NCBI GenBank assembly: GCA_034509735.1
Contig: JACGWO010000012.1
Coordinates: 26,255,188 to 26,319,187, forward strand
Direction of reading: 5' to 3'
Length of the DNA: 64,000 bases
Source of the DNA: Sesamum alatum
Taxonomy: Eukaryota; Streptophyta; Magnoliopsida; Lamiales; Pedaliaceae
Within the stretch, counting starts at the first letter, position 1. Each line of letters opens with the position of its first letter. Positions 36,241-49,427 of the stretch are shown piece by piece. Below the pieces are notes generated by a model. It did not search any database and was not told where the DNA came from. It saw nothing but the letters and a program-made list of their open reading frames with translations. The position numbers and the translations under genes are program-made.

Positions 36241-37175
36241 AATATCAATGCTATGAGTCACTACCAAATCTTGAATTTGACAGCCTATTTTTGGAGTAAC
36301 TCAACTTGTATTGTCAACTTTTATCTTTCTTTAAATAGTGGGAATTATAATTTACTAGATATAGTAAACACCCATAAGATTATTTTTGGAATAAAATTAA
36401 CTTGTCTTATCATTTTTTATAAATAGTGGGATTTATAAGTTACTAAAGTTAACGTTATTAAGATTATCAGCCAATAGCTCACGATCATCTAAGACCATTA
36501 CCCATTCAAAATATGTGTATGTTCATGCACTTATCCTAATGAATAAGAAGACAAATAACAATGTAATGTTTGTTGACTTAATTCGTAAGTACGAGTCACT
36601 TTTAATTAATTGATTATAAATTTAATTTTCATTGACAATATTAAAATTACATTAGTGGATATCTATAAATATTTTTGTAAATTTCTTAAAATTTTACGGG
36701 TATATTTTGATTCGTAATTGTGAGCTGAGTTAAAATTTTTAAATGTTTTGTATACAAAAGAAAAAAAAAAAAAAAGGGACTAGAAGACAAATGGTATATT
36801 TAAGATTTACTCCACAATTTTATAAGTGTTTCTTGAGCAAAAAGCAAATCTTGGTCTGCATCAAGATTACTTTTTTAGTTCAAATACTCCACAATTCACT
36901 CCCAAACCTCCACAAAACTTGGGCACATAAGCCAGAAAACGGGTCGGGCCCCATTTTCAGGTCACTCACTAAATACTACCAGAAATTTGTAGAGAGAGAA
37001 GCCTCTTTCATTGCCAAGCTCAAGAGTCAAGAGTCTCCCGCTAGAACTTTCCAAGAACTCTGGCTCGCTGCTCCGTTTCTCAATCCTCTGGTTAAGGGTT
37101 TCTCTAGGGTTTTACCCCACACCCATTTCCCTCCTGCCGTCTCGCCGGAATCCACGACGGTTACACAGCCGACCA

Positions 37176-40100
37176 ATGGGCCGGTCCCACGGACTCCGGC
37201 TCGCGCGCCGCTCCCTGTCTTCTTTTTTCTTCCACAACTGCCATTCCTATGTATACTTTTTCACTCTGCTTTCCTGTTTATATGAATATTTTTTGTGTGA
37301 TATATGTAGGTTGTGGCCATGGGTACTTAATTGTTATTGTTATCATTGATTGTAGAATTGTGATCCCTTATTGAGTGGAGGCTGCAGGAGCTTCAGCGCC
37401 ACAATTTCCAATCAATCCAGGGGTCTTTTTAGCTCCAATTTGGGAAACGGTACTTGAAATTTCTGAGTGGAAGTTTACGTTTCTTATTGGTCTCGAATTA
37501 TGCAATTCTGATTTTCTTTTTTCAAATGAAGCGCAGTGGATAATGAGAAGTTCTGGTTGAAGCTAGGATTTTCCAATAATCTTTTTGGTGCATCACGATC
37601 AATTCATGGCACTGGTAATTATTTACACATCATTTTCTTGTTAAGAATCTGGGATAATCTTTTTTAGTATTGGCATTTGCTAACTAACAAAGGAAATTCA
37701 TGGGCGAAACTTGTATGAAGATTGTCATTTTGATGTTACTGCATGTAGTCACTGATTTTGCGAGAAAGGTTTATATTAAACGTTTGCTATTGACAATTTT
37801 TTCATGTAAGGTGTTAAATTCTAAGTAGGAGCTTAGTAAATCATCTAATAACTTCCTTGGACCTATTCATGGGGACTCAAATGTAAAATCAATTGAAAGA
37901 TGCACAAGTTCTGGATTTGGTTTCTACCAATTATTTCTATAATCACAAATGTATTGGCCTATTTCCCGTAATTTTAAAATGAAGTGTACTTCCAGTTAGC
38001 ACCAATTAGTAGTAGACATATGATTATTATGCCTTATGTTAATATGTATGACTAGTCAAGTGCCGATTTTATTTCATAAATATGAAAACGGCCACTATTT
38101 ATGATTGTTCTTCTTACATTTTTAGATTCCGTTTGAGAGTCCAGTTCAACCTTTTAAGTGAGGGTCAACTGATTATGTTATCCTTTTCCTTTCTTCTTCT
38201 CTTTTCTACTTCCTGGATCTACCTCTTAAGCACAATTGTCAAGAGATTTCTATGACGTTCTTGGCGTCAGTAAAAATGCAACAGCATCTGAAATCAAGAA
38301 AGCTTATTATGGGGTATGTTCCTCTCGCCTCACATTTTGTCAGAGCTTAACATATACTTTATTGTTTCCGAGTGTACTTGTTTAATTATATGATGCTTCT
38401 GCAGCTTGCAAAGAAGTTGCATCCTGATACTAATAAAGATGACCCAGAAGCTGAAAAGAAATTCCAAGAAGTCCAGAAAGCATATGAGGTACATTCTTAA
38501 AATTTCAGGTTTCGCAAAGTAAACCTCCAGTTATAACCTGTGTAGTTTGTTTATTCTTGTTTTATGGTCCCAATTTTTGTAGGTCTTGAAGGATGAAGAG
38601 AAGCGCCAGCAATATGATCAGGTGTCAAATGTTTCTTTGTTAGTTATATGTGCGCAACTCTAATTAATTTGCAACCATGATACAGAAAAGAAGTCTAGGA
38701 GTGTTCTATACATCAGATACTCATACATGCATGTCAGATGATTGGGTGACTGTTTATATTGATGGTGATGCATACTGAAATGTACAATAGTGATGCATTG
38801 TCGATTTGTCATTTCATTTAAGGACGTACAATAATATGGATTTCAAAATTTAATTTTCTAGTCAGCTGTAAACTTTTTTGCTGAAGTATGAAGTCTTTGT
38901 TGCATTTTCCAAGAAAAATGCTGTATATATGGCATGCGCATAGATTCTCAGGCGCATGATGGGGGAATTGATCTTATTGATTGATTCCACTTTGGATTTA
39001 TATTGGCATAAGAATTTCCTTACTCTAGGTCTGATTAGTCTTTTGGCATTTACATTTAACAGCTTGGCCATGAAGCTTTTGAATGTGCTGGTAATGGTGA
39101 AGGTCCTGGGTTTGATCCATTTGGAGCTGGTTTTAATCCTTTCCAAGACATATTCAGAAATGCAGATGTGAGTCTTTTACGATGAGGCCATCTCTTCTAT
39201 TTTTCACTCCAATGTATGGCTTTTGTTTTATTTAAATCTGCTTAGGCTCCCTATCCTTCGATATGCAGACAGTAAGGTGTCGATATTAGGGAAGTAGTTG
39301 AAGAAGTACTGTACTACAAATAAGGCTGAGGGGTTATACATATAGATTCCAGTATGCCTCTGAGTTGGAATATGAAACTTCAGTAGATTTCTTATTCATT
39401 AAAGAGCTTCGAACAATATGTACCGTGCAGTGATTCTGAACTGGCTTCTCTAGATTGGTGTTTAGTGTGGTGGCCAAGGAGGATTAAAATAGAGTTTAGT
39501 TATTCCTCTTCAAAATTTTGCTTTTACTACATTGAGAATTTCTGGAAGTAAAGAGCTTTTGTTATATGGAGATGTTTGTTAAAAAATTAGGACTCTTTCG
39601 TCTCAGCAGTTATTAAATGCTGGCTGACTTGGGCCATGTACTTGCTCTGGGTACCCAATTCTTGAATTAAGCGTACAGCTCCCATAAACTTTAATCTACC
39701 TCAAGTTCCATCAGGTTATGCAGTCTACTGATATCCAATATCCTAGATTTAACATTAGTTGATGGAAGGAGATATAATATATTTAAGTCAAATATGGGCC
39801 CATGTTGAACTAGTAACAGAGCTAACTTTTGGTAGTAAGACTTATTAACCTTCACATATTAATATTTGGTAAGTGGCATGATATTCTTGTCATTCTTTCC
39901 TGAATTATTCTCGTTACGTCTACCTAAGTTTGGAATTTAATATATGCTTGCCTTTGGTTTTGGCATATTATATTGTGGACACCAGATTTTTAACATCTTC
40001 AATAGGAACATGGGTGGTGAAGACGTCAAGGTTTGGCCCTATATCCAATAATTCCATTTATGGGTCTTATTTTTTCTTTTGTTTTCCCCTTAATTTAGTC

Positions 40101-43100
40101 TTACAAACTTCAGTATTGACTTCAGGTCTCAGTTGAGCTATCCTTTATGGAAGCTGTCCATGGATGCACCAAGACGCTGTCAATCCTGACTGATTTGACT
40201 TGCGATACTTGTGGTATTGCAATATATGTTTCCCAAAATAAGTTAAACCAAAATCTAAGAAGTTCCATACAACAAAGTTTTCATAACCTTTTAATCCTTC
40301 AAATTGATTTGTTCATTCAGTTTTACATGTCACGAAGGTCCAGCTTATCTGTCATGTCATTCATCCATGATATTTTTCATACTGTGGTTCTCAATCAATC
40401 ATCTCCTTGTTTATAGGTGGAACTGGTGTTCCTCCTGGGACAAGGCCTGAAACTTGTAAACGATGTAGAGGCTCTGGTATGGTGAGTACCTTCTATTCAC
40501 TTCCTTGTCCCAATTGGTAAATTGATCCTAATTTCTTGGTTTTCGGACACAGATTGTATCGCAAAATGGCCCTTTCACACTTCAATCTACTTGTCCGAAT
40601 TGTGGAGGAGCTGGGAAAATTGTATCGGTACGACATTGTACAATTTCTAATAGAATGTGCAGTTGCTGGTTAACATAGTCTGGATGGTGTTGCTTTGATC
40701 ACATGCTTTATGGTGCCTGGTATTGTCTGTTTAATTGTGTCATCCAACTATGTAGTGAACAATTGTTCGTGCCTGAGGTTGTTCTGCTTAGTACTTGGTC
40801 AATTTTGACTACTAATTTTATGTATATAGAGGATTTTGAAGCAGGCTCCCTGTTCATTAGATAGAGAAGACCAAGACTTTGAGCACTCTCAGTATTATGC
40901 CTTAAAGAGGATCTGATCTTCCATGCTCTTGCACGAGATATTGAGTCTAGCATGTCTGCCGTTTCACCACCAAGGCATCTTGAAAGTTGCATCTATCCAA
41001 TGAATATGATATCCATCAAGTGGGATGTGGTTTCCATCTGAAACTTCCTTTACAAAATAATGCTTTGCGACCATTCTTCTCTTGAACACCTCCTTTTTTC
41101 TTTGTTCTTCTCACTGCACAAGTGATACTCTAGTAGCTTTGAGCATGAGAAGTTATTGCCTCAGGCTCCTGCTCCACAAGTAGTGAATTTTACTCTATTG
41201 CATCTCTCTGAATAAATAGTCTAACTACTAAGAACAGTTATTGCTGTTAGCTGTGTTTAAAGTATGCAGGCTGAAATTCAACCATAATTGTCCTTTTTTA
41301 GATTGATTTTCTGAATTTTGTTATGGACTACTGAAAGTGAAGATGACGTGGGGAGTTAAAAAAAAATTATAACTAATGTTTTTTTATTCTCATTGGCAAC
41401 AGAGCTTCTGCAAGTCTTGCAAGGGTAAGCGGGTAGTGAGAGGCCCAAAGACAGTGAAATTGAATGTCATGGCAGGTGAGATTATCCTTAAAGTTATTGC
41501 CCTTTGCTTGTTTTGTTTGTTCATCAACCTTTCTTAGAGTTTTGTCTCACAACTAACAACACTTTCTGGAAATTATGATGTACAAGAATTCCCAGTTTCA
41601 ACAATAAAGTCATATTATCACAAAAGTATTTTTCTCGTTATTTTTTCCTGTTAAAGCAGCTTAATCTATTCAACCTGTATTAGTTTCAGAGGGAATTGTG
41701 GTTTAGCCACTGGTAATTACAGTTATTCATTGTTTTATTTTTCAGACATATGTACACAGTGTTAACATTGATTTCCTTGGTGAATCAATTTTCTTTAGAA
41801 ACATCCGCCATGGTGTGAATAATATTCAGCGATCTCTGACGTTGTATTGTCACTTTTGGAATCATTTTAGTTGCTTTATGGTTTTGTATGTTGTGGAGTG
41901 GTTGGGGGGAAGGGAGTTGGATAATTGAGAAGTGGTTTGAAAATGATATGGTTCCTGCATGGTTTTTGTAGTTGTAACTTCTTTCTGGAATGTCTCCCAT
42001 CTATCCATAAGTGTATGGTCTCTTGACTTACACTGTTGATATGCAGGGGTGGACAACAATGAAACTATCAAGATTGCCAGAAGTGGTGGAGCAGATCCTG
42101 ATGGAAATCAACCTGGTGATCTTTATGTTATGATTAAGGTTGCTTGATTAGCTCCATCACTAAGGTTTTCATATCTATGTTTGAATATGGTTGATATTAC
42201 ATGCTCAAAACCATGCATGATGTATTTTACAGGTCAGAGAAGACCCAGTCTTCCGTAGAGAAGGGGCTGACATCCATGTTGATGCCGTTTTGACCATCAG
42301 TCAGGTAATACTTTCTAATGTTTCACATTTTTTTGAAGAACAAGAGCCCTTGTAGTTTGGAGTGCTACTGATGATATATGAATTCTGGACGCGTGAATTA
42401 TGGCTTTAATCTGTTTGTATTGGTAACAGATAACAGCAAAACCTGGTAAAATTATTTTTCTTCAAGAACAACAGAAGTTCATACCTTTCCTTACATTGCT
42501 TTTTCATGCATGATTATCAGTTTTGTGGGTCTGGCTTGGTTAATCAGAATAATATTCTTTTGCAGGCAATTTTGGGAGGAACAATCCAGGTTCCTACTCT
42601 GACTGGGGATGTTGTTGTTAAGGTCTGTCAGAAGTTTGTACTTAATTTCTTTTTAAAGATGATGTAATAATGAGTAACATGTGGTGCAGCTTTCATCTAC
42701 CAAATTATCCTTTTGCTGATACAATTTGCAGCCAATTGTAGCTTTTTTCTTCTTTCAGTTGTAGTGGGGGAGGGAGGGTCTCACCTTGGGGTTTAGCATG
42801 TTGAGATCCCAAAGGCCTCTGGTTGTACAACGATTTTCTATGACATACTTTCCCACTGGCATTCACCTTTGACGTGTTCCTGGTTCTGTAGGTTCGACCT
42901 GGCACTCAACCTGGCCAAAAGGTTGTTTTGAGGAAGAAGGGTAAGTGCTTACCTTAATACATTACTATCACTTTTGTTCTTTAATCTGTGGCTCAATGTA
43001 ACATGTTTGCATTGTCATGGGCGTTTGTCATCAATTTTGCTTGTGAAGATGCAGCTAAAAATATGGTCTATGTGTATATGCAGATTTTATTATTTGTTAA

Positions 43101-43561
43101 TTTCTGTTGCAGCTTCTATTTCTTGGGTATTTGATTGTGATCTTCACTGAAAGAATATGAATATGTAACATAGTTCTCAGGGAAAATGGCGATACCCGTC
43201 CAGTTTTGCATCTTTCTTTTCCTTTCCAGAGAATTGTATGTTTAGGTACATATCTAAGGGAAAAAAATAAGCCTGGATGTTGTTTTATGCAGGTATTAAA
43301 GTCAGAAACTCGTTTTCATTCGGGGATGAGTATGTGCACTTCAATGTCAGCATTCCAACGTAAGTAGTACCTTAGTTGGAGTTTGATTGGTTGTTCCTCT
43401 TGTCTTTCTCCTATAACTCGTTTATGCATTCACTGGGTTGGCTAATTTGTTTTCCTTGTATCAGAAACTTGACCGAGAGACAGCGTCAATTGATTGAGGA
43501 GTTTGCTAAAGAAGAGCAGGGGGAAGATGATAAGGGGGCTGCTGCAGGAGTATCAGGTTGA
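37176..43561 (+). CDS. GFA2: Mitochondrial type-I DnaJ chaperone (GFA2-like)
   Basis: Eighteen exons close in phase to 445 residues: 37176-37250, 37356-37449, 37537-37614, 38231-38313, 38405-38488, 38583-38621, 39063-39167, 39986-40030, 40126-40213, 40417-40481, 40553-40627, 41403-41475, 42047-42138, 42233-42304, 42566-42622, 42892-42940, 43293-43359, 43465-43561. Residues 1 to about 80 are a basic mitochondrial presequence ([10 protein letters not shown]). The J-domain runs from about 88 to 155 with HPD at 116-118. A Gly/Phe-rich stretch follows. The zinc region (about 227-290) has [24 protein letters not shown] and CKSCKGKR; the last repeat lacks the usual final Gly, as in plant relatives. 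The C-terminal substrate-binding domain ends at the stop. The family stimulates mitochondrial Hsp70; Arabidopsis GFA2 is needed for polar-nuclei fusion and synergid death. The start ATG was chosen because it opens the conserved presequence. Confidence 0.94.
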
Positions 43562-44415
43562 ATCCAATGGCTGCTCTCTCTATGTTGCAAACGTTTCATA
43601 GGCAGAAAAAGACTTGCACTTCATTTCCTGAAGCTGAAAATTTTGGGCCTGAGTATCTCTGGTTGAAGGCCGACAGTTAAATTTCTTTAGCCCCTTCACC
43701 GTTGTTATTTGTTGGCAGTTGACCATATTTACTAAACAGATAGCATTTTGCTAATAGGGTTGTGTGGCTTTGATCTCTTAGCCGTATTGTACATAAGCAC
43801 GTCGTTGATCCTTAAGATGTATGTTAGGGACATGACGTTCATTACTGACTGCTTGATCGCGATATTCTTCCTGCCATGGCTAAGGCCAATAATGCAACTC
43901 CTTTCCATGGTTATGATATTTGACTTTTTTACCCTATAAGATTTCACGAAGAAGTTTATGCAAAGGGCACCAGCAGCGGCAGCCTAGAAGATTGGCAATG
44001 TGCCAAACTGTCCAAATAAGCCAATCGAAGACCAGTCCGAGTCTTTTCTTCTCAAGTTCTTTAAGACATGACGAGAGACTTCTCAAATTGATGCATCTTT
44101 TTCTGGTGATTTTGAAACACAAAATAGTTATTTTTTATATAGTTGTGTGTTTGGTCTATTCTGATATGTGTATGTGTACAAGGTAATTTAAATTATTACA
44201 CGGGAAAAATTGGATTAAGAGGGACAAGTACCCAATTGGTGAAAAGGTTAAGAAAAAAACATGTACGATTGGAGAGAGAGAAAATGGTTGGGGATATAGA
44301 TAAAGACGAGAACATTTGAAAGATTGAATGGGGGAAAAAGTTGTAAAAAAGGTTTACCCGGCAAACTAACAGACATGAAAAAAAAATTCTTTCGTATAGA
44401 CAGAGAGGGCAACGT
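43562..44415. other. DnaJ 3' UTR and convergent intergenic gap
   Basis: There is no supported gene. The region holds the trailer of the plus-strand DnaJ gene and a short AT-rich gap before the minus-strand Crooked-neck fragment. Confidence 0.5.
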
Positions 44416-44924
44416 ATCATCTCCCAACTTGTCTACAGCCCTCTCTATCTCCTTGCACTTCTCCTCAAACTCAGCAAAAGCATAAACAATTCCAGCGCCT
44501 CCTCATCATCTCCCAACTTATCTACAGCCCTCTCGTAACAATTCCTAGCACGTGCTATCTCTCCATTTTTCATCTCAAATTCAGCAAACCTAATCCATGC
44601 GCTGACGGTTGGGTGACAGTCCACAAAGCGTTCGAAGATCGACCTTGCCCTTTCAACCTCATTATTCCTCAACTCAAAGTTTATATATGAAACCCATCCA
44701 TGCTGATCAGGGGCCCACTTCATCCACCGCTGAACTATTTGCCTCGCACCAGCCACATTCCCTAACATCCCCTCGATATGAATATAATTATACCACAACT
44801 GATCCACTCTGGGCAACAATTGCGTTGCACGATCCCATACATTCCTTGCATGATTAACAAAATTATTCTTCATCTCAAAATCAGCATACTTCAACCACAA
44901 TGTATGGATAACCTCTGTATTCCT
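44416..44924 (-). pseudogene. Crooked-neck-like (CLF/CRNKL1) splicing factor fragment, HAT repeats, broken
   Basis: The minus strand reads a continuous piece of the Crooked-neck protein of about 155 codons: part of the HAT (half-a-TPR) repeats with typical W..Y..FE motifs (LWLKYADFEMKN, SAWIRFAEFEMKNG). The full family protein is about 670-700 residues, so both ends are missing. Near 44475 a one-base loss shifts the frame: AFAEFEEKCKEIERA continues in another frame while the open frame ends with an unrelated RRSARR tail. A 30-bp segment at 44505-44534 recurs at 44416-44446 with one mismatch, marking a rearranged end. No introns are visible. CLF normally helps assemble the spliceosome (NineTeen complex); this copy cannot make that protein. 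The right end is a possible acceptor (ATACAG) before RNTEVIHTLWLK, so it may be one captured exon. Confidence 0.85.
44505..44534. repeat. 30-bp direct repeat, copy 2 (partner at 44416-44446)
   Basis: ATCATCTCCCAACTTRTCTA followed by CAGCCCTCTC occurs twice about 88 bp apart within the Crooked-neck fragment. In the coding direction the unit encodes ERAVDKLGDD. Confidence 0.85.
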
Positions 44925-45257
44925 GTATTATATAGATATGGTAACAAAATATTTGTATAATAGCATAAAATTCTGTCGTGTAAAGAATTTGCGGGACAAA
45001 CAGTTAAGGTCACAAGTGGAAAGCATGAGGGAGGCAGAATACACAGGAGAACAGACGGAATGTTCTTGAAAAGTGTCAGTATGAAGCTACGCAGTTTAGG
45101 TGTTTCACATTTCCCCCTACTCAGTAGGCCTACACCTACCTCTCACACACTTGATAAGAGCGAGGACCGTTTCTTTTTTATGTAGGTTTACTCACCTCAA
45201 CAACCATTTGTATCTCTAATCTGTCGATCAGTTGGTCGGAAAGAAAGTACATGTCTG

Positions 45258-48200
45258 TCATTGTAATGCGTTGAAGTAGGGATGCTTGAGAGCATCTTTT
45301 GCAGTGATTCTTCTCTCTGGGCACAGGCAGAGCAGTTTCTGAAAATGACATAATTTATGTAATGAACGATTCAGCCATTCCGATTGGCCGGTGCACCATA
45401 AGTTCAAAGCATTAACTAAGGAATTCACAAAACTTCACTCACCGAAAGAAGATCGAATCCTTCTGGTTCAAGATCAGGAAACGTTTCTTTCAGGTTCTGC
45501 ATTGTAAAGGAGCAGATTACATTTTCATCTCAAACAAGTTTCAACTTACTTAGAGTTTCACCACTTTTGTGTACCTTGCCAACGGGTTTCTTATGGTGGG
45601 GGAGCAACTCATACAATCTGGTGATTCCAGGCCACGTTTCTTCAGTGGGAACTCCCATCAATCTTGCATTGAAGGAAATGTATTTTACAGTTGGTTTGAT
45701 CAGAAATGAATAAAGAATTGAAACACAACTCAGCTAAGCCATGTGACACCTGAAAGCGTGAACCAATGGATGAAGTACTGTAAGACACTCGAATAAAGGC
45801 GTTCCTGTCAACATCTGAGCAAATATGCAGCCAACTGACCACATATCAATTGCATAGGAGCAGTAAGGGGAGTTCATGAGTAGTTCAGGAGCCATGAACC
45901 TCCTTCTTGAAGGCTGCAAAATGTGCAGATTATGAGATGTAGAAAGAGGTGAGCAAATTCGAACTAAGATAACTGTAGAATGGTAAAGGCTGCTATATTT
46001 TTCTAAACAATCATAGTACAAAATTAATAGTAGAGTCATGATTAGAGACCACTATGTCTGTCTGTCTGTTATAGTTTGTCTGCAGATAAAAAAATGTCAC
46101 TAAAATTTGAGCACTCCACTTCGAGTTGGAGTATATATATAACAACCATGCTTTGGCTCTAAGCCTTGGTGAGACACCTGTCATGTATTCTTGAGAAGGT
46201 ATAAATGAGGTCCTTATTTTCTGGCTCATCACAGCTTCACAAATAAAGTAACAGTCAACTTCTACATTATGTAGAGTTAAATTAAGTATGCAACTAATGA
46301 AGGTACAGTCATGTTAAGGGATATTTGTCTATCATAATTTGTCTGCCAAATACAAAGAAATAGTGGAAAAGGCCTCAATATCTTTGGGACACCATTTAAA
46401 ATGACGAAAGGCTTCAATATTTTCTACACCACCGCAGAACAAGACCGGCTTCGACATAACACAGAGACTAAGGTAAAGTACACAATTAATAGTATATTCA
46501 TGGTAAGAAACTACTTTTTTTTGTCCACTAATATAGGAATATTCTGGAAAAAAATTTCGAGCAATAACATATTTCGTATAAATCTATGTTAAAGATTTAT
46601 AAGTCCTGTTTGTCTGTCATCGTTTATCTTTGGTGCATGCCATTTTGCCTTATCCCAGTAGGCACTACGTCAACAATTAGGCTATAGGAAAACATTCAAG
46701 AAAGAAGTAAATCCACGCCCACCTCATAAAATGACGAAAATTTGAACTATACACGAACATTGCAGTCATATTCGTGAAGTTGAAAGGGACTTTTTACTTA
46801 TTCCAGCTAATATAAACAGCTATGCAAAAAACTCAGGAAGGTTGTTGAAGCCTAAATGTCATACCGTACAAATATCTTCCTCAAAGGAACCCCCCAATGC
46901 TCTGCCCAAACCAAGGTCTGCAACCTTCAAATGTTTATTGTCAATATCTACAAACACATTCTCTGGTCTCAAATCCTGGTGCACAGTCTTATGAGAATGT
47001 AAAAAGGCAACTGCAAGGAGGATCTGATGGAGATATCTCTGCAAGAAAACAGTATGCCAAAGGGTCAACATGTTCTCCTCTTCTTTAAATCCAGAAGTAG
47101 TAGATGTTTATGCCAAGTGGCATTTATAGAAAGAAGTATTCTTTCCTTGTTTGAGCAATACCCTCATCAAACGATAGACATGCTTTAGAGCATAAAACAT
47201 TCAACAACATCTGCTGCATCATTTCCAACAACATATGATAGAGTTGCAAACAAAAACAAAATACTAAGCCTTTAACATGACTTGCTGAAGACTACTAAGA
47301 TTTGCTGAATATGCAATTGTTGCAGTTCAAGGATAAAAATCTTTATTTGCCAGGTTCTCTAGATTGAGATTCCATCATTTGTGTATATCACAAAATAAGT
47401 TGAAAATTTTAAAGTAGGCATATCAAACTCGCAGGATGCTTCTCACGTCTTTGCCTACTAAAAATATCTGCTCTCTTTTTGCATACTGCTTCCAGAAGTC
47501 ATGATACACAAACCACATTTTCTATTCTCTGGTATATACTAGAAAGAATGTGTAAGCACAGTAGGTATTTTTAACTCCCAACACTAATTCTAATCTACAT
47601 GTTCTTTCACGGGAACGGTCAAATCTCCATCCTAGGAACGGAAAAGAGAGTGCTTGCCTTCTAGGCCTACATTAACCCAGTCCAGATAAAAATAGCAAAT
47701 CAAAAAAACAACCTAAAGTAAATAGACTACTGTTCTGCCATAGCTAGGAAAATTCTATGCTTCCCAAATAGAGAACATGGTGCCTGCAGCCTGATCCGAC
47801 ATGGGCACAATAAAGACACATGCATCAGTGAACCTGATGCCTCTTTAGACTATCTCATGTTTCAAGTTATCATCAGCACACATTATACACCAAAGAGCTC
47901 ACTTACTTTAATGGAATCAGGATCCAAGCCTGTCTCAGAAACAGATGATAGGTTCTGTAACTCCCTGCCCGGGGACTCATACACGAGAAAAATGCCATTC
48001 TCGTCATCAAAATTTATCACATCCAGTATCCTGTCACCAAAGTTTTCAAAAAGGCAATCCAGTTAGAATGTGCAGTGGATATTATTTTGACAGCTAAATG
48101 AAGGAGATCAGAATATTGTAAAAAAACAAGATTCCATATGCTTCCACACAAAGTGAAATATTGAAGGGATACAGCAACGATGATAAAGTATAATGCCCTT

Positions 48201-49427
48201 GATCATGATCTCTCTTTCTCTCAGAGGGGCACCAGATTCATTCATGATTCTTCTGATCATTTCTGCCATCTGAAATTCTGATGAAGAAAATTAATCCAAG
48301 AAACCTAACAATATGCCTCCATTTTACACTTAATCTTCATATTTAAAGGGCGCTATGATTTTTGTCAAAACAAAGAAGAAAGAAAAGCAAGTGCATTAGT
48401 CGAGTTAAGATAGAAATAGTATCTTTTTGTCTTAATCAGTTTGCAGTCTTCTATTTGCTATCATTATGTGTAACCAACTGCTAAGCAGAAAGTCAAGTTA
48501 GTTCAGTGCAACCAAACTAACCTCCAAAATTAGTCACCTCGATAAATTCTGGAAACGTGAGTCCCATGCACTATGGAAAACCAATGACACCATATATTTG
48601 GGCATAAAAGGGTATAACTTCCTCCTTTCTCCCATTATTATGCGTCAAAATTGACCATCACTTCTAATTTGCCATGTTTCAAGCAATTATAAAACTGAAA
48701 GCTTATTACCTCATCTGACCAGTTGTTAGTACTGAAAATTGAGCAGTGCATATAATTTTATTCAGACAGCATATGAACCAGGACTACTGACTGAAAAGAA
48801 GTTACTGCCCTCAAGTATGGAAGATAACACTTAATTTTTATTGATCTAACCAGCACATCTTGAAAGATCAAACCATTCTGTAATCATATTATATCCAAGC
48901 TTATCCTTATTTAAGTCACTTTTCTCAACATGAACTTCCTTTGACACAACCATGAAAAGTACTGTCCAAAAGTTCACAAACTGTATGCATGTAATTGTGC
49001 ATCAATAGCAGCACACACACCTTTTATATTTTTCTGCTTATGAGAGCTACATCAATAGTTTATGCACCATTACAGGCATGCCAGTAAAGTACTTCAGTTC
49101 AGAAGCAATAACAGTCATATCTACAAGAAACATATTATATGTACCTGAGGATGTTCTCGTGCTTTATCTCTTGCAGAAATGAGATTTCTCTGATAAGATT
49201 GGTGGGAATACCATCCCTTGCATCATGAAGTCGCACCTCTCTCAGTAGAACTGGCTCATGGGTGTCAGAGTGGAAGCCACTATAAATTTCTCCAGAGGCT
49301 CCATACCCAATACACCTTCTCCTTGTATACTATGAACTCAAGAGGAACATAAAAAACATGATGATGGTTAAGGAAGGATCACTTAAAAATAATATAAAAA
49401 CTGAAACATGATATTTACCAGGTCCAT
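45258..49427 (-). CDS. PSTAIRE-type CDK relative with degraded kinase residues (probable pseudokinase)
   Basis: Eight minus-strand exons close in phase to 292 residues (CDKA is 294): 49419-49427, 49145-49329, 47907-48030, 46865-47038, 45750-45913, 45575-45662, 45443-45496, 45258-45338. Numbering aligns with CDK2 without gaps through residue 52. The glycine loop GYGASG is kept, but Thr14 and Tyr15 are Ala and Ser. The beta-3 Lys33 is Arg. The cyclin-binding helix reads PTNLIRE instead of PSTAIRE, with Glu51 kept. HRDLKPEN is HQDLRPEN, DFG is DLG, and the activation segment is SFEEDICTPSRRRFMAPE, lacking the T-loop Thr and the TLWYR motif. The C-lobe (MWSVGCIFAQM, GVPTEETWPG, CPERRITAKDALKHPYF) is well preserved. 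Clean splice sites and no stop suggest selection for a non-standard or scaffold role; cyclin binding is possible but unproven. Confidence 0.9.

Larger units (their letters stand above)
35332..37175. other. Intergenic region with two small transposon-like repeats
   Basis: The PGIP trailer comes first, then a MITE-like element (35430-35615), then copy B of the dispersed TIR repeat (35823-36240). After that come AT-rich sequence and the promoter/leader of the DnaJ gene. A TAGGGTTTT string near 37107-37115 is a possible inverted telo-box half. Confidence 0.55.

Noticed and set aside
45642..46232. Several short minus-strand open frames read as separate small kinase proteins
   Set aside because: They are exons of one eight-exon CDK-like gene plus intron read-through; the true exon boundaries close in phase.
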